DNA of 64,000 nt from Methanolinea sp. (GCA_016699325.1 CP064971.1:1116001-1180000); one strand, 5' to 3'; shown: positions 16,365-25,266, numbered from the stretch's first letter. Made by a program: numbers and translations. The notes: generated from the sequence alone by a model not told the origin.

Positions 16365-18047
16365 CCTGACTTCCGGGTAGTTTAAGCACATAGTCCGAGT
16401 GCATCCAGGATAGTTCTCTGTTTCTTTGAAATTTCAGTTATAATCGTCTCTCCCGTCACCAATCGAATCTTCTTGATCTTGGAAAGTTCGAGGAGAAGAC
16501 CATCGAGGGTATAATCTTCCAGGAGTCCAGCGTCCTTCATCTGTTTCAGCAGTTTCATCCTCAAAATGAGGCTGATAAATGTGACAAAAAGAAACCCCTT
16601 CATTGTAGACTCCTTTTTCACATTCAGAGGGAGAACCTGGAGATCCTGTTTCAAAGTTCGGAATGTTTTCTCGATATAATCGCGTTCCCGATAGACGGTG
16701 AGACACTCCTTCCAATCGAGTGGTCCATGGGACAGAATGATCTGTTTGCCCATTCTGTTAACCCTCTGTGACACGGCATTATTCCGGATTTCGACCACAA
16801 ACTGGTTACCCTGCACATGCCAGGAGAAATAATTCGAGAACTTTCCTGGCACTCCTTAAAGATATCATCGGGCTTCCGCCACCGTGGTATTTTGAGACGC
16901 TCAAGTTTCTGTTTCAGGTCATGGAGGCGAACATAGAAGAGATTTCGTTCATCCTGCTCCCGCTTCATGTCATAATAGCAAAATGCTTTGATATCATTCC
17001 CGTGCACGTCGAATGAGATAGGCTTGACAAAGATCGGATTCTTCTGGTATTTCTGCAGGTATTGCGGGCTTTCAAGGTCACGTTGTCCCGGTGAGAACCT
17101 CTTTGACTTGTTTGAGCGTGAGGGACGCAGGTATTACGAATGAGAATCCTTCCTGGACCAGCCTTCCAGGTTCCCTGGCTGAAAAAACCACGGTCGAGCA
17201 CCAATGTGTAATTGTTGACCCCTATGGCTCCGATTTTCTTGATGGTATTTTTTAAGGTTACGACATCGACAATGCTCCCCTGGTAGATGTCATACATAAC
17301 GGGAATGGCCTGATGCGTGTCGAGAATAAGGGAGAAATTGACTTGTGGAAGGTCCAAGCCATCACGATTGTACCCATATTCCAGGAGAGATAGACAGCCA
17401 GAATAACTTGAGAGACTGGTGATGTCATAGATGAGTGTTGCATCGGTGCCGAGGTTTCGAATGAGGAGATGCATGAATTCCTCGGGAACACCGCTGTTGC
17501 CAATGGTGGAAAGAAGTTCGCTGATAGATTGGCTGCTCAGATGGAGGTTCGGATTGGTGAGGAAGAGCGGTCTCTCTTACCAGGTCGATACAAGGTGCAT
17601 CGCGACGGGATGTAGGATCCGGTTGATGGCTATGGCGAGAATGGTCTCTTTCTCACTCTTGCTGGCAAGTGTGGAGAGATATTCATCAATGTGCAGGTCC
17701 TGGATGATTTGCTGAAGTGGGAGGAGATTTCCATGAGTGAATGCTTCCTTTGGGATTGCAGAGATGCTTGGGCCTGGAATACCTTCAGTTCTTACTTTTA
17801 CTGGAACTCCATTGATATTTTTCCCTAAATAATGTGAGGTGTGGCGGGTTTGTTTCTTCACCGGATCGTAGTAGGGAACATCCTCATACCAGTATTCTAT
17901 CCCATTGATCTTCTTGATTCGGCGAATGGGTTTCATATGCTTATAATATAAGCACATTATATTATTTAGATCTTGCGGTTGAGGGTCGCATTATAGAATT
18001 GGACCGATATTTGATGGAATCATGTGCCTAAAACTCGGGAGGTCAGG
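16365..18047 (-). mobile_element. IS1634-like insertion sequence with inverted ends and 6-bp target duplication
   Basis: The ends are imperfect inverted repeats of ~26 bp: cctgacttccgggtagttta at the left, and the reverse complement of the right end reads cctgacctcccgagttttag. The 6-bp sequence tcataa flanks both sides (16359-16364 and 18048-18053). It contains the start codon of the target gene read on the minus strand, so ATG is duplicated. The length is 1683 bp. The single transposase gene inside is broken. Confidence 0.88.
16382..17957 (-). pseudogene. Broken IS1634/IS4-group transposase
   Basis: Successive minus-strand frames join as one protein. N-terminal MKPIRRIKKINGIEYWY lies at 17577-17957, the first catalytic aspartate region YDITSLSSYSG and second LVLDRGFFSQG at 16965-17474, a lysine-rich middle piece follows, and C-terminal YRERDYIEKTFRTLKQDL supplies the glutamate at 16382-16852. 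At least three frame changes separate them. IS1634-type transposases are ~480-550 aa, matching the total. It is not functional unless the frameshifts are sequencing errors. Confidence 0.85.
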
Positions 18048-18053
18048 TCATAA

Positions 18054-18125
18054 ATATCCTCCTACATTTCATGCTGATACTATCAGCATCACCTTCTTTG
18101 TTCCTAAGGAAATCTATAAACCTTT
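18054..18125 (-). promoter_or_regulatory. Orphaned promoter, leader hairpin and RBS of the minus-strand secreted-family gene
   Basis: Read on the minus strand: aaaggtttatagatt (TATA, 18111-18125), the hairpin gctgatagtatcagc (18073-18087), then gtaggaggatatttatga with a strong GGAGG site and ATG at 18051. This is the leader of the 34-40 kb array genes almost base for base. The IS starts right after the start codon (18047), leaving the promoter driving only IS DNA. Confidence 0.85.
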
Positions 18126-18229
18126 CCGTTCGTTTTCCTCAGATAAGAAGGATATGAGCGGAATTTGGGGAAATATCGTATCGATGACAGTGAAATGTGA
18201 CTGGATCACTCTGGAAAAATAGGAGAAAG

Positions 18230-18320
18230 AAAAAGAGCCGGGAGGGATCCCCAGGCGTTCGCCTTGGCAAAATTTCGCTCATGCGAACTTCGAGTTCCAG
18301 CTCACAGACGAGAAGTCACT
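18230..18320 (-). pseudogene. 3' end and terminator of a second, otherwise lost, minus-strand family copy
   Basis: On the minus strand a remnant gagctggaactcgaagttcg (the SWNSKF end of the family) is followed by the family's downstream signature, gcgaaattttgccaaggcg, a ggatccctcccgg hairpin and a T-rich tail. Its stop is altered (gcatga). The rest of the gene upstream (18320-18600) is not recognisable. This shows that the minus-strand locus also once held tandem copies. Confidence 0.7.
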
Positions 18321-18639
18321 GCAATATCATGGCCGGTGATACAGACTCGTAACATGACATCCGGAACAGTCTTACGAATCGGCAACAGCGAGGATGAAGA
18401 TGAGCTATACAGGATCCTTATGAAAATCTCCGGAAGTTCGATCAAATGCGGCTGGTGTAACTCTCCCATCTGAACCAGAGACGAAGAAAAAGGGAGATAG
18501 CGTTGCGGTACGATCCGGAAAAAGTGAAGGAAGTGTGCGGGTAAGTGGCCCGTGGTATACTTTCACTCCCCATCGGTACAACTAAAAACGCTGGAATCAA
18601 TATCTCTGGAATAATAAGAAAGAACCAGGGAACCATCAC

Positions 18640-19554
18640 ATGGTTGAATCGTCTGCAAAACCTTTTTTGAAATGGGCAGGAGGTAAAACTCAGTTACTTG
18701 AAGAGTTCACGAAACGGATCCCGCTTGAGCTCAAAGAAGGGAAATTGCCGGTTTTTGTCGAGCCATTCGTCGGCGGTGGGGCCGTTTTCTTTTACTTCAA
18801 TAGTATGTTCAATTTCAAGGAATGCCATATCTACGATATTAACGAAGAATTGATCCTTGCCTATACCGTGGTAAAGAACAAAGTAGAGGATCTGATCGAT
18901 CTCACCGACTGCATCTCGAAGGAATATTTATCAAAGGATGAAACCGGGAAGAGGGAATATTTCTATTACATCCGTGATGAATTCAACCGTGCCAAACCGT
19001 CTATCAACTTCCATAAATATGAGGAGAAATGGGTTGAAAGGGCGTCACAGCTCATTTTCCTCAACAAAACCTGCTTCAACGGTCTGTTCAGGGTGAATTT
19101 CCATGGGGAGTTCAATGTCCCGTTCGGCCGCTATAAAAACCCCAAAATCCTTAACGCGGACCTGTTAAGAGTTGATTCTCAAATTTTGCAAAATACAAAA
19201 ATACACCTGGGAGATTTCACAGATTCCTATTCGAAAATCTCGAAAAAAACCTTTGTCTATTTCGACCCTCCTTACCGGCCGTTGAATGAGACATCGTCCT
19301 TTACCCAGTACGCGAAAGGGGGCTTTGATGATTCCGAACAGAAAAGACTTGCCGAGTTTTTTGTGAAATGCGATAAGAATGGCGCGAAACTGCTCCTGAG
19401 TAATTCTGATCCGAAGAACATCGATCCGAATGACGACTTTTTCGACATTCTCTATAGCGACTACCATATCGACCGGGTCCCGGCCAGACGGGTAATCAAT
19501 TGCGACGGGACAAAACGAGGAGAGATACAGGAGATTATCGTCACGAATTATTGA
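18640..19554 (+). CDS. D12-class DNA adenine N6-methyltransferase (Dam-like), orphan
   Basis: The protein is 304 aa, normal for the class. SAM-binding motif PFLKWAGGKTQLLEEF (residues ~7-22) and FVEPFVGGGAVFFYF (~39-53) are followed by the catalytic FVYFDPPYRPL (DPPY ~209-212) and LLLSNSDPKNID. The closest architecture is Dam/DpnM, which methylates adenine in GATC, but specificity is an inference. No restriction endonuclease gene adjoins it, so it is an orphan methylase or a relic of a restriction-modification system. GATC is common throughout the window. It lies between the IS-disrupted secreted gene and an IS relic, which suggests horizontal acquisition. Confidence 0.93.
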   Translation: MVESSAKPFLKWAGGKTQLLEEFTKRIPLELKEGKLPVFVEPFVGGGAVFFYFNSMFNFKECHIYDINEELILAYTVVKNKVEDLIDLTDCISKEYLSKDETGKREYFYYIRDEFNRAKPSINFHKYEEKWVERASQLIFLNKTCFNGLFRVNFHGEFNVPFGRYKNPKILNADLLRVDSQILQNTKIHLGDFTDSYSKISKKTFVYFDPPYRPLNETSSFTQYAKGGFDDSEQKRLAEFFVKCDKNGAKLLLSNSDPKNIDPNDDFFDILYSDYHIDRVPARRVINCDGTKRGEIQEIIVTNY

Positions 19555-19978
19555 GGATGCATGCCCTCGAAGAACGATAATACCATGGAATAAGGTCTTT
19601 GCCGAATTTGTCCTTCCTCGATCGGATCAATGCAGAAGGGTATGCAATTGTGTCTGCAGTAACCCTCAAGGAAGCGGGGCCCGAGAACCGGGACTCATGG
19701 CAAAGCAGGACACGCTCGAGTCCCGGCCAGAAATCATCCGGAGAAACCATCTTTCGATATTACCGACAACAAACGGCGAATATGTTATTTTCAAGGATCC
19801 TCATAAAAAAGGGTTATTTTTCATTCGATCATGGGGCTTCACCCAACCCGGTTGAACGCCATGCGTCCGAATCATTCGGCAGATTCGATCGAGACACTCA
19901 ATTTCGGTACCATAAGCAGTGAATTCCAGGCTGTACAGCCTGTAAGACCCGGAGTTGGAGCGACAGGTCGAGGACTAT
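19555..19978. other. Non-coding stretch with no recognised feature
   Basis: Only shadow frames are present, and I recognise no protein, RNA or repeat. The following relic of an IS transposase starts at about 19979. Confidence 0.5.
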
Positions 19979-20423
19979 CCGAAAACATCCTGAATGCCTG
20001 CAAGAATCGTTCCCGTGCAGAGAAGTAAATCCGGGACCTTAAAACCTTCCACCGGGCTCTCACCCCGGAACTTCGCCTCAAAGAAGAGCCGGGCTCCGAC
20101 CGATCCGGCACCGGTCCAGACACGCGGTGATCGGGTACGTGCTGATCGTTTTCCCCACGAAAGTCCTGGTCAGTTTGACATAACTTTTCTGTGAAGATTC
20201 CGTCGTGAAAAATCCGAAAGTCCTCAAAAATTATCTCCACGAACCTGGCACTTACGATCATATATCCCTCTTCTGTGTATCCTGCCAGGATATGCCCAAT
20301 TCCTGGAGGCTTTATCAGGGCTATGGTAACATGGAGGCGCCAAATTGCCGGGAGATTGTTTCTGGCGAATTGGGTTAAGTCGTCTAAATTTGATGGAACA
20401 ACGAAAAAAGCGGCGAAGTTAGG
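19979..20423 (+). mobile_element. 3' relic of the IS copy at 35145-36657
   Basis: Starting near the sequence encoding ENILNACKNRSRAEK and ending in cggcgaagttagg (20411-20423), this matches the last ~430 bp of the IS at 35145-36657, with internal deletions, insertions and stops. The transposase glutamate region is retained but interrupted by TAA. No left end is present. Confidence 0.85.
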
Positions 20424-20473
20424 GTTTTCACGAACATTCAGAAGACTGGTGATTATTCATCGAATAAATGTAC

Positions 20474-20545
20474 GCCCAGGTCGGAATTTGAATCCGAGTC
20501 GTCGGCGTGACAGGCCGACATGATAGGCCACTACACTACCTGGGC
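20474..20545 (-). tRNA. tRNA-Asp (GTC)
   Basis: The minus strand folds into a cloverleaf: acceptor gcccagg/cctgggc, D-arm tagtgtagtggcctatca, anticodon stem tcggc/gccga with loop ctGTCac, and T-arm with loop ttcaaat. No CCA is encoded. It lies 15 bp downstream of tRNA-Tyr and is probably co-transcribed with it. Confidence 0.93.
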
Positions 20546-20560
20546 ACTGCTGCAGATGGT

Positions 20561-20666
20561 CCCGCCTCCCGGATTCGAACCGGGGACATCGCGGTAGCTG
20601 CGCAATTGCCTGGATACGGCAAATCATACTACAGCCGCGCACTCTACCAAGCTGAGTTAAGGCGGG
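20561..20666 (-). tRNA. tRNA-Tyr (GTA) with an intron after the anticodon
   Basis: On the minus strand the acceptor is cccgcct/aggcggg, with the C1-G72 pair typical of archaeal tRNA-Tyr. The D-arm is taactcagcttggtagagtg, the anticodon stem cgcgg/ccgcg, the anticodon GTA, and the T-arm contains ggttcgaatcc. About 32 extra bases follow the position 3' of the anticodon, the canonical 37/38 site, and must be removed by the archaeal splicing endonuclease. The gene length of 106 bp fits a ~74-nt mature tRNA. Confidence 0.92.
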
Positions 20667-20678
20667 ATTTGCGCTCAT

Positions 20679-20692
20679 AATATAGGGATAAT
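20679..20692 (-). promoter_or_regulatory. Probable promoter of the tRNA-Tyr/tRNA-Asp pair
   Basis: On the minus strand ccctatattatgag lies 13-26 bp upstream of the tRNA-Tyr 5' end, the expected spacing for an archaeal TATA box driving a tRNA. Confidence 0.6.
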
Positions 20693-20747
20693 ACTGCTAT
20701 TAAACGTATCGGTACGAAACGCCGGAATGCGAGCTCATCGGTCACCA

Positions 20748-20759
20748 TTTTATAATATG
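20748..20759 (+). promoter_or_regulatory. Probable TATA box of the LeuA-type synthase
   Basis: attttataatatg is 35-46 bp before the ATG at 20794, giving a short leader. Confidence 0.5.
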
Positions 20760-20793
20760 AACACGAATCATAGGTGTATGACTCGCACACCAG

Positions 20794-22332
20794 ATGCGGG
20801 GGATTGTTTTCTTCACCGATAGCCAGGCAAAGTCATCCGTAACTGTTTTTGACACCACCCTGAGAGACGGTGAGCAGACACCCGGTGTATCATTCACCTT
20901 TGAACAGAAACTCGAAATCGCCCGCCAGCTCTCACTGCTGGGGGTCCATGCCATTGAAGCAGGTTTCCCCGCCTCTTCGCAGGGTGAACGGGAAACTGTG
21001 AAGGCCATCGCGAGACTCGACCTTGATTCGGTGATCTGCGGCCTGGCCCGCTCGAGGAACGAGGATGTGGACGCTTGCCTTGACTGCGGGGTGGACATGG
21101 TCCATGTCTTCATCCCGACATCGGAGGTCCAGCGAATCCACACCATCAGGAAGACACCGGAGGAAGTCCTTGCCATCACCGGAGAAATTGTCTCCTATGT
21201 CCGGGATCACTTCGACCTCTGCATGTTCTCTGCCATGGATGCAACCCGGACCGGGACGGAATACCTGATCGAAGTATTCCGTGCGGCGGCAGATGCAGGA
21301 GCTACCATCATCAATGTTCCTGATACCGTGGGTGTCTTCACCCCGACGGCAATGAAGGGACTCATCTCCCGGATCGTGTCCGAAGTGGACTGTCCCGTGG
21401 ATGTGCACTGTCACAATGACTTCGGACTTGCCGTGGCCAATACCACCACGGCAGTGGAGGCCGGCGCATCGCAGGTCCAGGTCACGGTGAACGGGCTCGG
21501 TGAGCGGGCAGGCAATGCCGATATTTCCCAGACAGTCATGATCCTCGAATCCATATATGGAGTGAAAACCGGCATCAAAACCGGGCACCTCTTCGAGACA
21601 TCCCGGCTGATTTCACGGTACTCGGGTGTCCCCATCCCCATCACCCAGCCGGTTATCGGTGACAACGCCTTTTCCCATGAGAGCGGTATCCACTCCCACG
21701 GCGTTATCGCCTGCGCTGCCACGTTCGAGCCCGGCATCATGACCCCGGAGATGGTTGGTCACCGGAGAAAGCTTGCACTTGGCAAGCATGTCGGGAGACA
21801 CGCTGTCCGCCAGATGCTGGCTGATGTCCACCTCAACCCAAGCGATGCCCAGCTCGATCGGATTGTCGAGAAAGTCAAGTTCATATCAACGAGGGGCAAG
21901 AAGGTGACCGACGCCGACCTGTATGAAATCGCCGAAAGCATCATGGGTGTCGGCAATGGGTCCCGGGCTATCGAGATCCAGGATATCGCCGTCATGACCG
22001 GGAACCACGTGATCCCCACGGCAAGCGTGAAAGCCCTCTACTATGGAAAAGAACTGGTCTCGAGTAGCACTGGGAACGGTCCCGTCGATGCGGCGCTCCG
22101 CGCAATCCTGGGCATCGTCCCGGCACGGGTACAGCTCAGGGAGTTCAACATCGAGGCCATCTCCGGAGGCTCAGATGCCATCGGCCATGTGAACATCTCG
22201 GTCGAAGACGAACAGGGCAACATCTTCTCGGCCAGCGGGTCGGGGGATGATATCGTGCTCGCATCAACCGAGGCAATGATCAATGCCATAAACCTCCTGC
22301 AGCGGATCCGCCCGGACGCAAGAAAAGAATAA
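20794..22332 (+). CDS. 2-isopropylmalate / (R)-citramalate synthase family (LeuA/CimA)
   Basis: The protein is 512 aa. The HMGL-like TIM barrel has FDTTLRDGEQTPGVSF near residue 20, the metal-site motif DVHCHNDFGLAVANT near 205, and NGLGERAGNADIS shortly after. The C-terminal ~120 residues are a LeuA dimer/allosteric domain (SGGSDAIGHVNISVED). The reaction is acetyl-CoA condensation with a 2-oxo acid, for leucine (2-oxoisovalerate) or isoleucine (pyruvate) synthesis. Methanogens carry several paralogs, including homocitrate synthase, and the substrate cannot be fixed by eye. The presence of the regulatory domain favours LeuA or CimA over AksA. It is convergent with prefoldin beta, 8 bp apart. 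Confidence 0.85.
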   Translation: MRGIVFFTDSQAKSSVTVFDTTLRDGEQTPGVSFTFEQKLEIARQLSLLGVHAIEAGFPASSQGERETVKAIARLDLDSVICGLARSRNEDVDACLDCGVDMVHVFIPTSEVQRIHTIRKTPEEVLAITGEIVSYVRDHFDLCMFSAMDATRTGTEYLIEVFRAAADAGATIINVPDTVGVFTPTAMKGLISRIVSEVDCPVDVHCHNDFGLAVANTTTAVEAGASQVQVTVNGLGERAGNADISQTVMILESIYGVKTGIKTGHLFETSRLISRYSGVPIPITQPVIGDNAFSHESGIHSHGVIACAATFEPGIMTPEMVGHRRKLALGKHVGRHAVRQMLADVHLNPSDAQLDRIVEKVKFISTRGKKVTDADLYEIAESIMGVGNGSRAIEIQDIAVMTGNHVIPTASVKALYYGKELVSSSTGNGPVDAALRAILGIVPARVQLREFNIEAISGGSDAIGHVNISVEDEQGNIFSASGSGDDIVLASTEAMINAINLLQRIRPDARKE

Positions 22333-22340
22333 TTTTTTTT

Positions 22341-22703
22341 TCAGGAGGCGCTCTGGGCTTTCCCTTCAAGTGCCTGCTTGATTTGTAACTGGAGCTGCTC
22401 GAATTTACCGGAGAGCAGTCCTTCCTGTTTTTCCAGGGACCTGATCCGGAGCTCGAGGGTTTCGATCTTCTCGGTCAGGTTCGCAAGCACGTACTCTTTT
22501 TTCTTCTCCATCATGACCGTGCCAACGCTCATGAAGACCGGGGCGTCGTCCGGTACATCGTTCAGCTCCTCGGTCGCCCGCTTCGCCTCGCGGACGGCCA
22601 TTTCATACTGTGCCTTCTGGGCAGCGATAGTCTGCATCTGCTGCTGCATCTGCTGCAGCATGGCAATCTGGTTCTGGACTTTGGGTGACAGTGCACTGCT
22701 CAT
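22341..22703 (-). CDS. pfdB: Prefoldin subunit beta
   Basis: The protein is 120 aa, the usual length. Two long coiled-coil helices (LSPKVQNQIAMLQQMQQQMQ and LEKQEGLLSGKFEQLQLQIK) flank a beta hairpin around VFMSVGTVMMEKKKEYV. Prefoldin captures unfolded proteins and hands them to the thermosome. The start is ATG at 22703, preceded by GAGGAGAT; a longer upstream frame exists but overlaps Pcc1. ATGA overlap with Pcc1 indicates translational coupling at the end of the long minus-strand operon (27012 to 22341). Confidence 0.93.
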   Translation of the reverse strand: MSSALSPKVQNQIAMLQQMQQQMQTIAAQKAQYEMAVREAKRATEELNDVPDDAPVFMSVGTVMMEKKKEYVLANLTEKIETLELRIRSLEKQEGLLSGKFEQLQLQIKQALEGKAQSAS

Positions 22704-22957
22704 GGATTTATCTCCTCGTTGAGGGCAAGATCCTGCATCTCCTCGGCCACGGAAATCAGCCGGAGCCACATGTTGAGCGAGGCCCGGAGCGCCGCAACAT
22801 CCCCCGCATGGACTTTCAGGACCAGGGTGTCCGACCCGTTCAGCAGGCATGAAGCCCGGGAACGGGGGTTGACTTCGGCCTCCATCTCGGGGCTGACCGC
22901 CCGAAAGATCGCTTCGGCCTGATCCGACCTGAACCGGAAGACCGCTTCATACCTCAT
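22700..22957 (-). CDS. KEOPS complex Pcc1-like subunit
   Basis: The protein is 85 aa, beginning YEAVFRFRSDQAEAIFRAV, with NPRSRASCLLNGSDTLVLKV and ALRASLNMWLRLISVAEEM. This is the small alpha/beta Pcc1 dimerisation fold that bridges two Kae1 subunits in the t6A tRNA-modification complex. Its position between Brix and prefoldin beta is the standard archaeal order. It overlaps both neighbours by a few bases. Confidence 0.88.
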   Translation of the reverse strand: MRYEAVFRFRSDQAEAIFRAVSPEMEAEVNPRSRASCLLNGSDTLVLKVHAGDVAALRASLNMWLRLISVAEEMQDLALNEEINP

Positions 22958-23351
22958 GGACCATCAGCCGGAGCAGGTAACGGCGTTTCCGGGTGCCGTC
23001 AAAGAGGCATCCTCCTCTGCCCGATTCCGACAATTTCACCGGTACATATGGTGCCAGCCGCTCATAAAGAGATGGGTCATTGACCTGGATTCCCGGCAGG
23101 CGTTCACCGGATCGCTCTTTAACGCTCCAGGAAGGAATCCTGATTTCTGTAACGATCGTGCCATGATCCGAAACCCGGAGCGAGAATTCCTTTCCCTGTC
23201 CGGAGAATACAAAAGAGACGGGATCGATGGTATCCAGGTCAGGGAGCCCCATCCTCCCCCGCAGGACGTACGGGCATCCTGCTGCAACGGCAAAGTCCCT
23301 GGCAAGCGACCGGAGTTCGGGAACGGGTTTTCGTGACGTGGTGACGATCAT
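22947..23351 (-). CDS. Archaeal Brix-domain ribosome biogenesis protein
   Basis: The protein is 134 aa from ATG at 23351 and begins MIVTTSRKPVPELRSLARDF, the signature opening of archaeal Brix/Imp4-like proteins. It continues with VSFVFSGQGKEFSLRVS. It is probably involved in large or small subunit rRNA maturation. Its start overlaps the RpoP stop by an ATGA, so it is translationally coupled. A longer frame back to 23420 is rejected because it runs through rpoP. Confidence 0.88.
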   Translation of the reverse strand: MIVTTSRKPVPELRSLARDFAVAAGCPYVLRGRMGLPDLDTIDPVSFVFSGQGKEFSLRVSDHGTIVTEIRIPSWSVKERSGERLPGIQVNDPSLYERLAPYVPVKLSESGRGGCLFDGTRKRRYLLRLMVHEV

Positions 23352-23482
23352 CGGGCGCGGAGTTCTTTGATCGCAGCACCCCGTTCCTTGAAAAGGATCC
23401 GGTGCCCGCAGTACGGACACCGGACATTGACATCAATCTCGACTCTGGACTTGCACCTGGCACACTTGTAGGACCCTGCCAT
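23348..23482 (-). CDS. rpoP: DNA-directed RNA polymerase subunit P (Rpb12-like)
   Basis: The protein is only 44 aa: MAGSYKCARCKSRVEI followed by VRCPYCGHRILFKERG. The four cysteines (CxxC...CxxC) form the single zinc ribbon of Rpo12/RpoP, and the basic IKELRAR tail is typical. It lies between eL43 (6 bp upstream) and Brix (ATGA overlap), exactly its place in the archaeal superoperon. Confidence 0.93.
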   Translation of the reverse strand: MAGSYKCARCKSRVEIDVNVRCPYCGHRILFKERGAAIKELRAR

Positions 23483-23488
23483 GCCCGT

Positions 23489-23779
23489 TCAGACCTCCTT
23501 GCCCAGAGCGCGGTCGATAGTGCGCAGCGCGATGCGAAGCTGTGGTGTCTGGGGCTGGTACGCACCGCCGGCGAACCGGAACCCGCACTTCCTGCAGCCC
23601 CAGATACCGGTTCCCTCCCTCCGTACCGCAACGGTGTCACACTTCGGGCAGCGGTGCACTGCACGGGAGACCTTCTCAGTCTCCTTCACGCGTTTGCGGA
23701 TGAACCTGCCGTACCTCGGGCCAAAACGCCCGGCGCTTCCGGTGACTCTTCCCTTTGCCTTCTGCGTTTTCCGTGCCAT
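23489..23779 (-). CDS. rpl37ae: Large ribosomal subunit protein eL43 (L37Ae)
   Basis: The protein is 96 aa. The N-terminal basic segment GSAGRFGPRYGRFIRKRVKE is followed by a zinc ribbon HRCPKCDTVAVRREGTG...WGCRKCGFRFAGGAY and TPQLRIALRTID. It is full length with all four zinc cysteines. It follows SBDS by 44 bp; in many archaea rrp4, rrp41 and rrp42 lie between these two genes, but here they do not. Confidence 0.96.
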   Translation of the reverse strand: MARKTQKAKGRVTGSAGRFGPRYGRFIRKRVKETEKVSRAVHRCPKCDTVAVRREGTGIWGCRKCGFRFAGGAYQPQTPQLRIALRTIDRALGKEV

Positions 23780-23823
23780 TGAACCTGCTCCGGATATCTG
23801 TCTTATGAACTATGTCTTCTCGG

Positions 23824-24528
23824 TTAATATACTTGATTGAGGATACGTACCTCGCCCTGGCCCCTGGTGACGCGGTTGATCAGGTCGTAGAACTCTCCCT
23901 GGATCCCGGCCGGGATGCGGACAACGCAGATCCAGGACCCGTCCCTCTGCCACTCCTCCTTCTCCATCTGGGCAGCAGCCTGGATCTCCCCGTAGGCCTT
24001 TGAAGCGAAATCGGGCGGGATCTTTACCGCAATGCGGACTTCTTCGAACTTGATCGGGAGGATCGGGCGGAGCGCTTTCACCGTCTCCTTGACGAGCTCT
24101 TCGGTATTCTTGTAGAGGTCGATATTGACCCGGGCTTCGTCCATCGCCATCTCGATCCGCTGCGGAGGATGGGGGAGGTTGGTCTGGGGGTTGATCGCGT
24201 TGCGGGCGATGAAGGTGATGACCTTTTTCTTCTTCTCGGCGATTATGTGCCGGCGCTGCTCGGCCGTGAGGTGGATCTCCCCTTTCCTGATGATCTTATC
24301 AGCGACAGCGGGAAAATCGGTGGTGGAAAACACCCTGGTGAGTGCCTCATCGGATGCCCGGGTGCCACGCGAGGAGTTCTCGAACACGGAAAGCGCGGCC
24401 ACCATGTCCTCGATAGCGATCGCCTCTCCCTGGCGGTACCTGACTGCCAGGTCAGGATCGACCAGCAGTTCAAACTTCTCTCCATGGCTTTCCAGCCGTG
24501 CTACTACCGCTCTCTCGAGAGGTATCAT
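23824..24528 (-). CDS. SBDS/Sdo1 ribosome maturation protein
   Basis: The protein is 234 aa, the normal archaeal length. It has an FYSH-type N-terminal domain (VVARLESHGEKFELLVDP), a central helical domain with LTAEQRRHIIAEKKKKVI and INPQTNLPHPPQRIEMAM, and a C-terminal ferredoxin-like domain (LRPILPIKFEEVRIAVKIP). It promotes release of the anti-association factor aIF6 from the large subunit. It lies 10 bp after psmA in the operon. Confidence 0.95.
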   Translation of the reverse strand: MIPLERAVVARLESHGEKFELLVDPDLAVRYRQGEAIAIEDMVAALSVFENSSRGTRASDEALTRVFSTTDFPAVADKIIRKGEIHLTAEQRRHIIAEKKKKVITFIARNAINPQTNLPHPPQRIEMAMDEARVNIDLYKNTEELVKETVKALRPILPIKFEEVRIAVKIPPDFASKAYGEIQAAAQMEKEEWQRDGSWICVVRIPAGIQGEFYDLINRVTRGQGEVRILNQVY

Positions 24529-24538
24529 GCGATCGGTC

Positions 24539-25264
24539 CTACTTCTCGAATTTTTCCACGAACGATGCGACCTCTTCCTTGCTCATCTTCCGGAACCCCG
24601 GCCTCTTCGCCTCAATAACGCCGATCTCCACTGTATTGACGTCGAACTTCCCTTCGGTGGCATCGTGGAGGGCTTTGAGGCCGAGGAGTATGGTATCTTT
24701 CAGGGGAGCGTCATAATCGTACTCTTCCTCGAAGACCTTCATGACGGCATTCCTTCCTATCCCGATCCCGGTCGCCTTGTACTCAAGGAGGGTCCCGCTC
24801 GGGTCGGTCTCGAAGAGACGGAATTCGCCGTCGCTGATCCCGGCAATGAGCAGCGCAGTCCCGTACGGACGGGCTCCGCCGAACTGCGTGTAGGTCTGCA
24901 TGTGGTCGCACAGCTTCTTTGCCAGGGCTTCCACATCGATTCTTTCATCGTAGGTAACGCGGTTGATCTGGCACTCGATCCGGGCCCGGTCCACCAGGGC
25001 GCGGGCATCACCGACAAGCCCCGAGGATGCAACCCCGATGTGTTCATCGATGACAAAGATCTTCTCGATCGATGACGGCTCGAGCAGGCGGGAACTCACC
25101 CGCTTGTCAACGATAAGCACGATACCGTCCCTGCACTTCATTCCAACCGCGGTCGTGCCCCGCTTCACCGCTTCGCGTGCGTACTCGACCTGATAAAGGC
25201 GGCCGTCCGGACTGAATACCGTGATGGCCCGGTCATATCCCATCTGGTATGCCTGTGGCTGCAT
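24539..25264 (-). CDS. psmA: 20S proteasome subunit alpha
   Basis: The protein is 241 aa, beginning MQPQAYQMGYDRAITVFSPD and continuing GRLYQVEYAREAVKRG, the hallmark N-terminal helix of alpha subunits. It forms the outer gating rings of the cytoplasmic proteasome and docks regulatory ATPases (PAN) through its rings. It is two bases downstream of pop5 and 10 bp before SBDS, so it is co-transcribed with RNA-processing genes. Confidence 0.97.
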   Translation of the reverse strand: MQPQAYQMGYDRAITVFSPDGRLYQVEYAREAVKRGTTAVGMKCRDGIVLIVDKRVSSRLLEPSSIEKIFVIDEHIGVASSGLVGDARALVDRARIECQINRVTYDERIDVEALAKKLCDHMQTYTQFGGARPYGTALLIAGISDGEFRLFETDPSGTLLEYKATGIGIGRNAVMKVFEEEYDYDAPLKDTILLGLKALHDATEGKFDVNTVEIGVIEAKRPGFRKMSKEEVASFVEKFEK

Positions 25265-25266
25265 TA

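Noticed and set aside
18640..19554. A complete restriction-modification system
   Set aside because: No endonuclease gene lies on either side, only IS and family relics, so only an orphan methylase is supported.
20932..21588. Long minus-strand frame within the LeuA-type gene
   Set aside because: Antisense shadow in a GC-rich gene; the plus-strand protein has all catalytic motifs.
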